Of a stretch of 64,000 nt of DNA, positions 1 to 11,512 are shown piece after piece. The notes under the pieces are model-generated. The model saw only the letters and a list, made by a program, of their open reading frames with translations, was not told the origin of the DNA and made no database searches. Numbering within the stretch: position 1 is the first letter of the stretch; every line of letters begins with the position of its first letter. A program made the position numbers and the translations under genes. Where the stretch lies: the NCBI GenBank assembly GCA_950295325.1, contig OX485805.1, positions 2,044,501 to 2,108,500 of the forward strand, written 5' to 3'. The stretch comes from Polytrichum commune (lineage: Eukaryota > Streptophyta > Polytrichopsida > Polytrichales > Polytrichaceae).

Positions 1-535
1 TCCCGGATGGGCCCTATGTTTTCCGACCGAGAGCGAGTGCATCGAATGGCCCGTTTACCACTTTGTGAAATCCAAATTGTGCTGTCTATTCGTAGTGGGT
101 CTACCACTTTGCCTCGCAGGCTGGGAACTCTTTCGATTGTTTGCGGCCCCGTTCTTGGCCATCGATTCATGGCATCAAACAGCCCATAGATTGTGGGACC
201 GCCAGATGAACTACAAGTGTCCCGGATGGGCCCTACGTTGTCCGACCGAGAGCGAGTGCATCGAATGGCCCGTTTACCACTTTGTGAAATCCAAATTGTG
301 CTGTCTATTCGTAGTGTTTCTACCACTTTGCCTTGCAGGCTGGAAACTCTTTCGATTGTTTGCGGCCCCCATCTTGGCCACCGATTCATGGCATAAAACA
401 GCCCATAGATTGTGGGACCGCCAGATGAACTACAAGTGTCCCGGATGGGCCCTACGTTGTCCGACCGAGAGCGAGTGCGTCGACTGGCCCAGCGATTGTT
501 TGCGGCCCCCTTCTTGGATCACTATATATATCTGA
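1..535 (+). repeat. 219-bp tandem repeat, two and a bit copies, open in one frame
   Basis: Unit starts with CCCGGATGGGCCC lie at 2, 221 and 440, so the period is exactly 219 bp (73 codons). The third copy loses most of its middle: it jumps from the first third of the unit to the GCGATTGTTTGCGGCCCC part and ends near 515. The array continues past the left edge. Plus frame 2 is open from base 2 to a stop at 533-535, giving a repeated Cys- and Trp-rich 73-residue unit with a hydrophobic stretch (KLCCLFVV..LPLCLAGW). No ATG opens this frame inside the window. Most differences between copies 1 and 2 change the amino acid, so I see no sign of selection on protein. It could be a minisatellite or the end of a repetitive gene; I do not recognise the protein. 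Confidence 0.85.
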
Positions 536-1447
536 TACTGTGTATGCTGTCGACTTATTCACTTGCTGTTCCTCGCATTCATCTCTTGCATAAAGCTCAG
601 TTTGTTGCTTTGTTTGTGTTCATTTTCCAGTCTAGCTTTGCGGTCAAGTTGGTTGTAACAGGATAGACCTTCTTCACGGCCACTTGTTAGCAACGAGAAC
701 TGCTAGTATGCTCACTGTGTTGTAGATGACCTGCTGTGTCTTCTCTGGATTCGAATCACCACCCCATCGGCACTCAACCTTGCCGATTTTATTACACAAG
801 CTTAATTGCTGTCCTAGGTGGAACGCTCTCAGTTCTAATGTTCGACCTCCAGTGATAATTGGCTTCTCTTCTTGACCTAGCTCATTCGACTTAGTAGGAT
901 TACTCACGCTGAAGAAGGGCTTGATTTTAGCAAAGGAAACTGCAAACTTCTTCAGCCAGTATATTGTGTACTGGAGATTCTACAATAGACGTGCATGTCA
1001 AGCTGGACTTGTGAACACAAAATTTATATTGGTTCCAATTTGTATGAGTTGGGCTGAGCGAGTGCTGATGATTTTTATTGAAGGATGTATATACCTGTAC
1101 TGACAGCTAGCCCGTTGCGCTGATTCTGATCAGAATCTTTAATTGTTTCCCAGCTGCAAGATTTCCCACAACTGAGCCCAATTCACCCAGCTACATACAC
1201 CTACCGACACTCCCAATTCATCATGGAGGCTGCAAGGTGAGCTCCAGCTCCAGATTCCTCTCAATTTCTCATAGTCAACACAGTAATCAACATAAATCGG
1301 GTTTGTCTGTAGAAGGCCCGTAGGAAACAACTAGCTATTTGAGTTTCTCCCAAGCTTTCACACATGTTTAATAGTCGACGTTGTACACTGGCAGAGTCGG
1401 TGAAGGTGGCGGCCATGTAACGCATCACAAGCTCTTCACAATTTTAG
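536..1447. other. Unassigned flank of the repeat array
   Basis: No gene is recognised here. The short open frames on both strands lack family motifs and mostly lack ATG starts. Base composition is more balanced than in the AT-rich DNA further right. Confidence 0.5.
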
Positions 1448-1606
1448 CTGTGGACGAAGATTTGGCTGACCCAACAGCTTCCCCACGGCCAATGACAATG
1501 TTCGACGCAATCCACGAAGACGAAGGGGACTCCGAGGTGACAATCCAAACACTTGCCAACCATGAACACGAGGCAGCTTCAGCTGAAGAAAAGAAGATTC
1601 ACGCTG
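1448..1606 (+). CDS. Possible isolated exon of an unknown gene
   Basis: A run of acidic coding-like sequence (…MTMFDAIHEDEGDSEVT…) lies between an acceptor-like CACAATTTTAG ending at 1447 and a consensus donor CTG|GTGAGT at 1606/1607. The open frame extends back to 1381. I found no partner exon on either side and recognise no domain. It may be a fragment of a gene outside the window or chance. The call rests only on the splice-like borders and the non-repetitive composition. Confidence 0.2.
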
Positions 1607-1671
1607 GTGAGTCTATTGCATCTCCTCACTGGACTTCTACATGTTCCTGGCTCCCATTTCCCCTTTGGTGA

Positions 1672-2528
1672 GAACATAACAGCATACGCACCATAGACAT
1701 CCGACGACTGAAATATGATCTTGGACTTTGCGCTTGATAACTTGGAAGTAGATTTAGTTATTGACAATGGTTTGTAGAAATTGACATGGTACTATGGTGA
1801 ACTAGATGACCATTTTCTTATTGTAAGATATCCATATTCAAATTATATACCTTATTTCATCCTTAGCATAATTCCAAGGCATTTTTGTACTTTTGTAATG
1901 TATCTTGTCATTACATTATGCTTTCTACATTTGATCCATATGAAATTTATGCCTTGATTTTCTAAATTTTAAAATCTTATAATAAAATATCTAATTTTCT
2001 TCCAATGAATTTTGATGACATGCTTAGATTCCACACATCCAAAACAATCACATGAATAATACAAACTTATGGATATGATGAAATCAATTGTGCAAGATCG
2101 TTGATCATATGGAAACGCATTAAGGATTAGCCTATATAGTAGTTCCAACTTGCCATTACTTGCAAGGGACTTTAGGGATTAATGTCTCCAAATGTTACAC
2201 ATTGTGGGTTGCCAAAACAAAGGAAAGAGTCCCAAATCTGTACTTTGTTAATTATGGTGGGTATTAATTGGTGTGTATATATTTTGTTCCTTACTTTCAG
2301 TAATTATGTTATTGGTAAACCTTTGATCCTCCACCTCAGTAAATGATTCATACAAAAGGAAGTCTCCATGTTATCAACTCCATTTGTCAATAAATGATTT
2401 ATGATCCAAGTTTCCAGTCCCTTACAAACATTATGTTACAAGTTAGAACAAATTTAGACAACCACTTGTCGAAAATTCAGTTGTAGATTGAGATTTATGA
2501 GTTGCCGAATAGTTGGTGACGACTTTTT
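1672..2528. other. AT-rich intergenic DNA
   Basis: I see no gene, RNA or clear repeat structure here. Confidence 0.5.
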
Positions 2529-3079
2529 GTGGTGATCTATAACAAGTTAAATATGTTGGTAGGATTTGATGTGTTGCTCTTGGAGGGAGATATCACCTTA
2601 CCATCAATGATGAGTGCTACGGATTACTCTGAATTTCTTGAGAAGGAAATACTACCATTCCCTCTTCATGCGAGGAACCAAAGACACAAGAAAAAAGTCT
2701 TGTTGAAGTTGGCAGGGGATCTCAAAGTTCTCCCACCGCCAAACCCTTCCATTCTTGACCTTGACTTTGACATTCAACAATGGAGACACATCATCCGCGA
2801 ACTTATCAAAGAAATGCGAATTGTGGAAAGTCGGTGCTCTTTGGAAATACGATACTTGGGAGTGTATGTCCTCACATCTACCCCATACAATGCATTCTTG
2901 GAGTTGCTCGCTGCACATTTAGCCGGCTAAGGACTTTGTGGCACTTAGAAGTTAAAACCAATGTGGTTTTGGGTACATGTTTAGTGTCTAGTGCCGCCAT
3001 TCGGATTCCAACCCTTCATATGCAACGTATTCCTAAGTTGCATGATAAGGGCTCCAAGTTGATGGTAGCCATCAACTAA
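2529..3079 (+). pseudogene. Unidentified open frame, probably a degraded fragment
   Basis: A 133-codon frame (2529-2930) begins at a GTG, not an ATG. It contains a basic stretch (RNQRHKKKVLLKL), a Pro-rich turn (PPPNPSILDLDFD) and an amphipathic-looking end (AFLELLAAHLAG). Downstream, a different plus frame stays open to 3079 (LRTLWHLEVKTNVVLGTC…), so a frameshift between the two parts is possible. I recognise no family. The composition stands out from the AT-rich DNA around it, which is why I list it. It may be a relic of a captured or transposon gene. Confidence 0.25.
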
Positions 3080-3766
3080 ATTTGCTAATGTAACCCTCGG
3101 AGGTTGACTTTGTACTAAATACCTCCGGATAGAGTACCATTTTAATATTGTGTATGTTCTTGTGGTGTGTTTTTAGTTGTATATGTAATTGAGAAAATGT
3201 GTCATCACATACTAAGATCAACGAGTTTATCATCAAATCTTGTACGAATTCAATGCGGTTTATAAGTGTGTCTAAAACGGTTAGTGTTCAACATTGACTG
3301 TTCAACCATCCCAACCCATGACGTGTTGTATTAATTCTTGTAGTAAATAATAAAAAATTATTATAAAAAATGTTGAACCATTTTGCACCTAAATGTAGGT
3401 GTTTGAATAACAAGGTTGATGTGTGTCACTGAGCTAGGTTGGTGTTTGATGAAGACATGTCTCCCCCAACTCAATTGAACACTTCTCTTCCAGTATGAAA
3501 TTGGCTTGGGTGTAACCCACATAAAGTATGAAGGAAGGACTGATTACAAGAAGTGCTAATACTCCCATATAATGAGAATAAATAAATAAAATGTAAAAGA
3601 AAGCAATTCAAATGGAAGCCTCAGTCACATTGCTTTTGAAATGACCAAATTAGTTGGAGTTTCTTCCCCATGACACATCCTATGTGCCTGTGATTATTGA
3701 AGGTTTAAGATGGGTAACAACCTCATTACATTTATTATATCGTTCATGACCGTAGCATCTACAACC

Positions 3767-4482
3767 CAGGGGGTGGAGTCTTCATATCACGTGTGAACTA
3801 ATGTGAGTGTAAAATAGGGTATTATTCGAGGCATTAGTAGACATAGTATACATAAGGGAGAGGTATTAATTTTTTCTAGTGTGTACATTTGAAAAGGCTA
3901 TTGATTTTTTTGAAGTTAAGGTGAATGTTAAAAGGGAGCCCTAGGATTTAGAGAAAGTTTTGACAATAGATGTCGGTGTTAGTTCCATCTAATTCACATT
4001 TTCATCCATTATTATCATATGGTAATAATCATCAATGCCTCCCTTGTCCATTATTATTAGGGTTTGCATTTGGGTTGTAGGACAAGTTAGAGGCTCTTGG
4101 AGTGCTCATGGGCTTCCTTGAGTTTTGCTCTCCAGATTGTGGCTAATTTATTTTGCTCTTGTCTATGTTTCTTTGATGAAATTGTTGAGTTACATGCTAT
4201 GAATGACAAAAATGTTTATTGATGACTTTCTCATTAGAAAGTGAACATGGATTTTACATGTGATTTAGGCATATTTAATTCATGATTCATATTTTGTATA
4301 TTTAGTGGAGACCATTTTCACATGAAATTGCAAAGCTTAATATAAATACATGAGTCCATGTTCTAGCTTGCTGTTAGTACGACTACATATGTTTTCTCTA
4401 TGAACTTCTCACATATTGGGGGTTTCGTTTCATAGTGACCCACGCACATCATTTAGGTTTCCAATGAAGAGTCCACCCCCTG
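3767..4482. mobile_element. Non-autonomous hAT-like element, copy 1
   Basis: The ends form a 19-bp terminal inverted repeat with one mismatch: CAGGGGGTGGAGTCTTCAT at the left, and the complement of CAGGGGGTGGACTCTTCAT at the right. The CAGGG terminus is typical of hAT elements. The interior aligns along nearly its whole length with 50,809-51,381. I could not find an 8-bp target-site duplication for this copy. It encodes no protein that I can see. Confidence 0.7.
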
Positions 4483-6364
4483 TGATTTATACATACAAGC
4501 AAGCATTAACTTTCACATTCATGTACATTTGAAGATCACCTCGGAGGGGTCACTCCCTCTTATATTCATGCATACACGTGTGCTTAGGACATATAAATCA
4601 AAGGGTTATTTACCTTGCAAAAATATATTAAAAGGTATGGTATTTTTCAAAATAAAGGTAAATTCTTGTATTTTAATACACCCTATCAATAATTATAATT
4701 TTTTTGGGGAATAATTTTGAAATACCCTATTTTACTTATACTGCCAAAGAAAATTAGAAAGAAGATTGCAATTTAAACAACGCGTTGGAATTTTTCCTCC
4801 CAACACGTAGGTAGAGAACATTAACTCCACATTGGACACGTTGGTTCAGTATCGTTGAAGCCAGCCAGCCTGTGAAGTCATCCATCCAAGTTTTTTCAAC
4901 ATAAAATTACCTCTTTCCATCCACTAACACAGACCCTACCCTAGACCCGCTACCCCTTGTAATTGTTTCCACGTTATTTTACATGTACTGACTAGATAAA
5001 AGAGGCCATCATATGTGATGGTATTCTACATGTAAACATGTTTCACTATTTTAAAACCCCATGTATTATATGTACATTTTTTGCAAAATTTAACTATAAT
5101 AAATATATTACACCCTATTTTTTATCGCACATTGTTTCTACGATTTTTGCCAATGACCCCCCCCCCCCTGAGTATATCATGCACTCAACACTCCTTGAAC
5201 CATAACTTAGATGTTGTGTCTATTATGAATATGCAAAAATGATAACAAATCCTTCACCCCAAACCATAGCCCTATGTATATGTCTAAACTAATATTTGCA
5301 ACCACAATAAAATAAATAAAAATAAAAATAATGTATTTTTTATCGTTATTACAAATGTTCAAAATAGTGTGGAATGTCAATACATTAGTGCGGAACAACC
5401 TAATTGCACATATCAATTTATACAGGCACATTTAATTTCATATATATGAGGTAATGCATAAGCTCAAGTGCCTTTTCAAATGTACTCTAATATGGGCATG
5501 TGCATATATATATGAATGACCTGGGACATTCCTGCAGCTTTCACTCACCATGTTGTCACCAACAATGAATTGTTTTGGAACTTTGGAGCAGTGACTATAA
5601 CAACACCTTCACCTTTGTTATTTCAAAATCTTGCAGTTCCAAAATGTCCAGTAATAGCTTCCAAAGATGGGAATACTAGGCATCCTTACATGAGCAATGC
5701 ACTATGGACATTTTTGTAAATCTCAAGAGTGCAATATGTACAACTAAATTGTTGACGGACCACACATGCATGTGCCAATGTCACTCATGCCATCCCTTTG
5801 GCAAGTTCTTCACTACATGGTACACTGATTCTGGTAAATATTATGGCATGATTTACCGTGATCATGTCTATTGTGCAGCCCACATCATTAGTCTATGGTA
5901 TGGGAAGTAACATGCCCGCTATATATAAAAAAAGAGGAAGAATGTGTACTAATTATACATCATGAATCTTATTGTTCTAGGGATGAACTCCATAGTCTTA
6001 TTGAAATGTGGGGCTAGGAGCATTGCAGAGATTAAATATCCAACAGTTTTTTGGGAGTATGGGGCCAGGGGTGAAGGCGTGTATAAAGTTAGACATCATT
6101 AATTGATTCGTCAATCAGTTGGAAGAAAATATTAGGCATGGTTGATTTGCATTGATTGCTTTCACGAAGGGCTTGCACTAAAACTTGTGTACAATTCCAC
6201 AAGAGGGAGGTGGTTCTTTTGTTCTCCAAAACTGTTGTGTGGTATCTTTTGAGCTCAAGTTGTGCATCTTGTCAACGCGGCAACAATATAACAATGTGCT
6301 ACCAAATTTGGTCCCAAACGAGGATTCCAGTAAGCTTATATCCTCCCCAAAGTGGTTGATGAAG
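4483..6364. other. AT-rich intergenic DNA with weak open frames
   Basis: There is no supported gene. Two short overlapping frames at 5516-5719 and 5704-5910 read as plausible peptide (MTWDIPAAFTHHVV…; …CQCHSCHPFGKFF…) but match no family I know and lack start or splice context. A C-run lies at 5157-5168. Confidence 0.45.
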
Positions 6365-6372
6365 CTCCAGAG

Positions 6373-7058
6373 CAGGGCTGATTTTTCACAAAGTTTTTGC
6401 CTGTCCACATCCAAAAACCTTGAATTGAAAGGCAAAAAAAATTGCAACCCATCCCAAAACCGGTAATTTCTAAACCAACCCGTCCATGGAAAGGTTAAAG
6501 GAAAAACAACCCGTCCCAAAACCGGTCTGAAAATGAAAATATCCGTCCCGCAAGAGGTATAAATAAGTCTCTTATAATGTTGGTAAAAAAATTTAAAAAG
6601 AAAACAAAAAACAAAAAAACCGAAAGATGTTGACATGTGACTGGTTGCACTTGGAAACAATAGGATCTTGACAAATTATGCCTTCAATGTTCATCAGTTA
6701 TCTGTCTTTTGTTGTCGATTCTCATCTTTCCAATACACCCCATTCTAAAATTTGTGGTTGATAAATTAATGTATGCATGTTAATCAAGCACTTCAAGATG
6801 GATATTTTGATTGGGTATTAGTGGTTTAATTGCATTATGCTTATATTCACATGTCATATATGACATAATGTAACTGATACTTGTACCATTTTTTTTTTTG
6901 GTAAAAATTATCAAAAAAAATGTTATTTTTAAAACCCGTCCAAAGTGAATTTGACACGTCCAAAAACCGGTTCATTTTCTAAGAACCCGTCTATTGAAAA
7001 TGTTTTTTTATGAACATGTCCCCAGACATGTTAGGGACCTTGTGAAAAATCACCGCTG
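6373..7058. mobile_element. Non-autonomous hAT element with perfect 8-bp TSD
   Basis: The left end is CAGGGCTGATTTTTCACAA and the right end is the complement of CAGCGGTGATTTTTCACAA. Both sides are flanked by CTCCAGAG (6365-6372 and 7059-7066), an exact 8-bp target-site duplication. An 8-bp duplication with CAGGG-type ends is the hAT superfamily signature. The interior has several AAAACCGG and ACCCGTCC motifs in both halves and no transposase. A 160-codon minus-strand frame across the left part is a by-product of this AT-rich repeat. Confidence 0.88.
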
Positions 7059-7066
7059 CTCCAGAG

Positions 7067-10000
7067 GGATGGATTCTGAGGTACTCTAGAACATGATTGA
7101 CATATATTTATTAAGCACCACCATCATCCAAGTGCTTAGATTTATGCATACCAAGCTGTGTTTCTTAACATACTAGGCGAAGAACAACTTTTAGTTAAAC
7201 AAAGAAGTGTGTCGGCAAAGTGTTTCTGAACTTCAAGGCTATGTATGCCACCATCCTGATCTACTTTTGGCTTCTTCCTGTACTAGTAGTCTTATATGGA
7301 GATATATATGCCTTGTGATGATCTAAAAGTTGGTGGTCCAGGTCTCCTGTGAACACTGGAAACTGAATTAAAATTTATAATTAAAAATAAATATTTTTTA
7401 AAAACCCAAAACCCTCTCTAGAGTAGAGGCGGGGGCCTTATTCAAATGAACTTGTTGAGCTTAACTAAACCTCCATTATAAGGGGTTCCATGCACATAGC
7501 CCAAGTTCATTGAAACATGTGTCTTTTTGGTGTCCATTCTTAAGCTTACTACTTGAATTCATGCATCTAATCATGAAGACACACTACATAATACCCACGT
7601 ATTAATACCTCGTCATGTAAGTGATCAAACATAGATTATCCAAGGATATGGTCATCTTAAGGAGGTTGATAGCTCGGTTTTTGTCAGTTCAACGTAGTTT
7701 AACCCTTTATTACTTGCAAGAGCGCCACATGTTCTCTCTCTTGGATAATTGATTTTTAGATTAATTTAAAAAAAATAAAAAACCACCAAGGAGCCACGTT
7801 TTGTCTTCATCCTAGTTACCCATTCGACATGCAAATGGTTTAATGTTTCAAGAATAGTAAGGTGCAAGTCTCGTTCAATTTCATTTTATTCTAAGGGATA
7901 ATGATGCCCCAAAGTTTTTTACAACTCGTAGAATGTTGCTAAGACTAGGAGGAGGAAACAAATCTTCATGCCCGGGGTGTTACCCAAAAACATTTCAAAA
8001 AATTGGCATTCAACTAAATTATGAGTGACACTTACCATTTGGTCAATGCACTCCGACCACCTCTAGAACAAGTATATGAACTTCAAATTTGGATAATCAG
8101 ATTCTCACGCACATGTACTCTGAATATATATATATGTAAATTCTCTTATCAAGTTTCCTAATCCATCCTGTCACTCAAATTTACAAAACATGATTTTCAT
8201 TAGTTGCCCCAACATGGGAATTTCCCACTTTGTGACCACTAGATCTTCTCAATTTTTGTTGAAACAAAGAAGATTTTTTTCCCAAACTTCATATTGGAGT
8301 TGATATCCACATACAAATACTATAAAAACATGTTGGTGATAGTGGATCATTAAATTCCCCTCAACATGAAGGGTGGTGTGAAATTTTCAAGCTTATTGGA
8401 ATGCACCCGTAGGCAATAAATAATTAATCAACCTCTTTGTGAAGGGGTTAGATATGTTGGTTAGGTCAATCAGATTGATTGTGATGAGAGGCCATGATCA
8501 AACAAGCTTCAAGTTACTCTAACAATTTGTGGACTTAATAGGCAATTTCAAATTGAATATTGCCAATATTGAATTGAAGTGTTATGTGAGTAAATACTTA
8601 TACATTATCCACAAGAGTGGAGACGAAGTGTTAGTTGATATCTTTGATGACTATAACCATGAGTACTTCTTGTACTAACTACTAGTAGTACCTTGAGTTT
8701 TACACTTGCAATGCTATCTGGACCACACAAATCATCAACCCTTTGACAATGAGTATCTATTGATAAGTGAATTACTATCTTAATGTGCATTCGACATAGT
8801 ACTATGATAGAATTATTATGTTCTACACTTATTTCCATTATTCACAAAGAGTGTGGTCCGAAATTCCCAATAAAGTAGAGGGTGCTTAAACCAACCTTTT
8901 GGTTGATTTAGCCTATTTTGGGATTCTATTTGGATTAGTGGTATGTAGGATTGGCTTAGCAAATTGGCTTAGACACGATACAAACAAAAACAAAATAAAT
9001 TGCACATTATATAAATATGTATCACATTTTTTTTAAGTCTCTTTCCCCTAGCTTCTTAAAACCCTTCCTATATCTACATTGCCTCCATTGCAAATGGTTG
9101 CAAAATTCATGCTACCACTCACCCAAAACCACACCGTTTGTTGTCCAAATCAAACCCCTCATTCTCTCAAAACCATCCCCACATTTCGCTCAAACCATCT
9201 CTGCACTAACTAAACACTCCACCCAATAAAAACTAAGCCTTCATTACTTTAGCATACGCAATCTTAAAAATAAAACAAAATAAACATATAGGTGACCCAC
9301 ACCTAGCTACGTCCCAATTGTCACATTCAATTTGACATTCACCCAAAACCAAACTCACATTCTCCTAGAACCGCCTCATTTTTCACCCAAATCCGCCCGC
9401 TTTGCACCGAAGCATTCAAACAGTTTAAGGTGTACTACAGTTACATGATTAGAAGGCGTGCACATGCAACACTTTTAGGAAGGTGTTGAAATTAGCACAC
9501 TCTACCTTATGACCATGCCTAGGTGCCCACCTGTTTGTGTTGGGCCCACCATTGTTACCAAGGTGAAGAGGTATAGTAAAAATAATGAACCCCATAGGTT
9601 GTGGTTTCTTCATCTCATTGACAATTGGCTCCCTTTACACTAATTTGGAGCCTTTGATGCTAGTTTCAATTTTCAATTTTCAATTTTTTATTTTTAAAAA
9701 AAAAAAACCATGTAAGCTATGATAGAATTGCGTGCATTTTCACATTGGGAATTAGTGATAAGAGGCCCAACTCAAAGAGGTGGGTGTCTAGCCCTGGGCC
9801 TGATTTATATTCATAATTGGTGTTGATAGTCACAATCAACAACTACACCATTATGGTATTTAGTGTCACTTCCTATTTGGAGCTACACAATGCTATATCT
9901 TTTTTTGGTTTAGACAACAAATGTCAATTAAGTTGTTCAAACATTGTAGAACATAAACATCTTTACTTGATAAAACAACCCATTATAGAATTGACAACCT

Positions 10001-10315
10001 AAAGTTGGAGATGTTCGTGCCTTTTGTGATGTACTCCAAAATGCTCAATTATCAAAGTTTCAATCATTGTTTTTGGGCATGTTCTATACACATACATTTA
10101 GATATTAGATTTCGACACCAAGGTCGAACTAAACGATAATTGAAAAAACGACAATTAAAGCGAAGGGAAGGAGTCAAACTACTCATTTGCAAATGGATTG
10201 TGACGGCAAATACCAAGGGATGGCAATAAATATTACCCACCTCCGAATCCTTCTTGAAGGCCCAAATCAATCAATATTTTTTTATTTGCAATCGAATGTT
10301 TCAAAATAAATGTTG
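7067..10315. other. Gene-free AT-rich intergenic DNA
   Basis: I see no coding region with a recognisable product. Segments near 8,850-9,400 resemble, in inverse orientation, the DNA at 28,150-28,620, so this is probably old dispersed repeat. An oligo-A stretch lies near 9,697-9,709. Confidence 0.5.
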
Positions 10316-10501
10316 CTACACTAAATATTGTACTTAGTGTCATGAATGAAATATTATCATGAATGATTGAAATTTGGATTGCAAAACACTTAATCATTAC
10401 AAGCATGTAAATCTATAATGCCAAATTTATTCACAAGGCATGACAATCAATGTTAAGTTTACATTAGTGTTGGTGACAATTGTTTACAATATTTAGTGTA
10501 G
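10316..10501. mobile_element. Short CTACACTA-type MITE (internally deleted)
   Basis: The element starts CTACACTAAATATTGTACTT and ends AATATTTAGTGTAG. The interior shares motifs (ATGATTGAAATTTGGAT, TTAGTGTTGGTGACA) with the longer copies at 13,806 and 25,005 but is only 186 bp, so it looks like an internal-deletion derivative. No coding capacity. No convincing target-site duplication. Confidence 0.7.
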
Positions 10502-11512
10502 TTCCAATTGTCCAAGTTTCTAGATGTAATTAAAATTGACTTATACAACTTTCTTTTGAAGGTTTACTCCAAAGCAAGCATTTGAACTAAAATACATTGT
10601 ACACTGTATCTTTGCTTTAACTCAGAAACCCTGTGCTATTCAGCAATCATTCGTACCCCTAAAATCGTTCATTTGAATTCATGTATGTTGATATCCCAAA
10701 CCATGATACTTCATTATCAATATGAATTGAATTAATGCAAATTCAACAATACAAATCATAAGTTCTAAATATACATACCATTGGGGTATTTTATAGATAC
10801 CAAGTTCATATATCGTCATCAGTTGTATGGAGCATCACGGAGCCTTCAATTAGGAAAATGTTACAGCCGAATGTAACTCATTTAGGAAGTGAGACTACAA
10901 TCATTCATAAAATGCTCAAAGATCGGTCACACTAATGGGAATGTAAACGGTGCATAACATACAAGGGCCGATTTTGCAATGCATAGTTGCACATTGTTTG
11001 CACTCATTTTACCTCCTGAATATTAGGTTTGCAGTTTTAGTAATACATTCAGACAATGAACAGATGTAAGAATGGATGAATCTGTAACTTCTACCATAAT
11101 GTGGTTTGCTACTAAGTGTACAACATCCCTCTACATGCAATTCTAATTTATTACCTTTGCAACCACTGTTTTATAATAGATCTTGGAACCTCTCAAATAG
11201 TGGGGGTTGACAAAATCTTGAAAGTAGTAAAAGAGTATGTGTAAAGAAACAGCTAGTGTCCTTGAAGAGGAAGATCCCATCAGTTTCAAGTTGCGCACAC
11301 CAACACTAGAGCAGATAGATAATCATCACCTTGTTGCTTGTGGCTCATCATATACGGAGATCCAAGAAAAAATAGAATGTATGATACCTCAAGAAGTCCT
11401 TCAGTAACAAAACCTTAAATTACTATACAGAGACCCTCCTCCTAAACATTGGCAAGGAACAATAGATGCCTCCTGACCTCCAATTTGAGCAAAGTTGTTC
11501 CCGTGGGATCCA
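10502..11512. other. 3' flank of the ThrRS gene
   Basis: This holds the 3' UTR and downstream flank of the minus-strand ThrRS gene. No other gene is recognised. The exact poly(A) site cannot be placed by eye. Confidence 0.5.

Noticed and set aside
717-800. A tRNA-like GATTCGAATCC on the minus strand
   Set aside because: The flanks do not form acceptor, D or anticodon arms, so no tRNA gene is called.
6178-6660. A 160-codon minus-strand open frame
   Set aside because: It crosses the left border of a well-defined hAT-like element and is Phe-rich from A/T runs; there is no recognisable domain.
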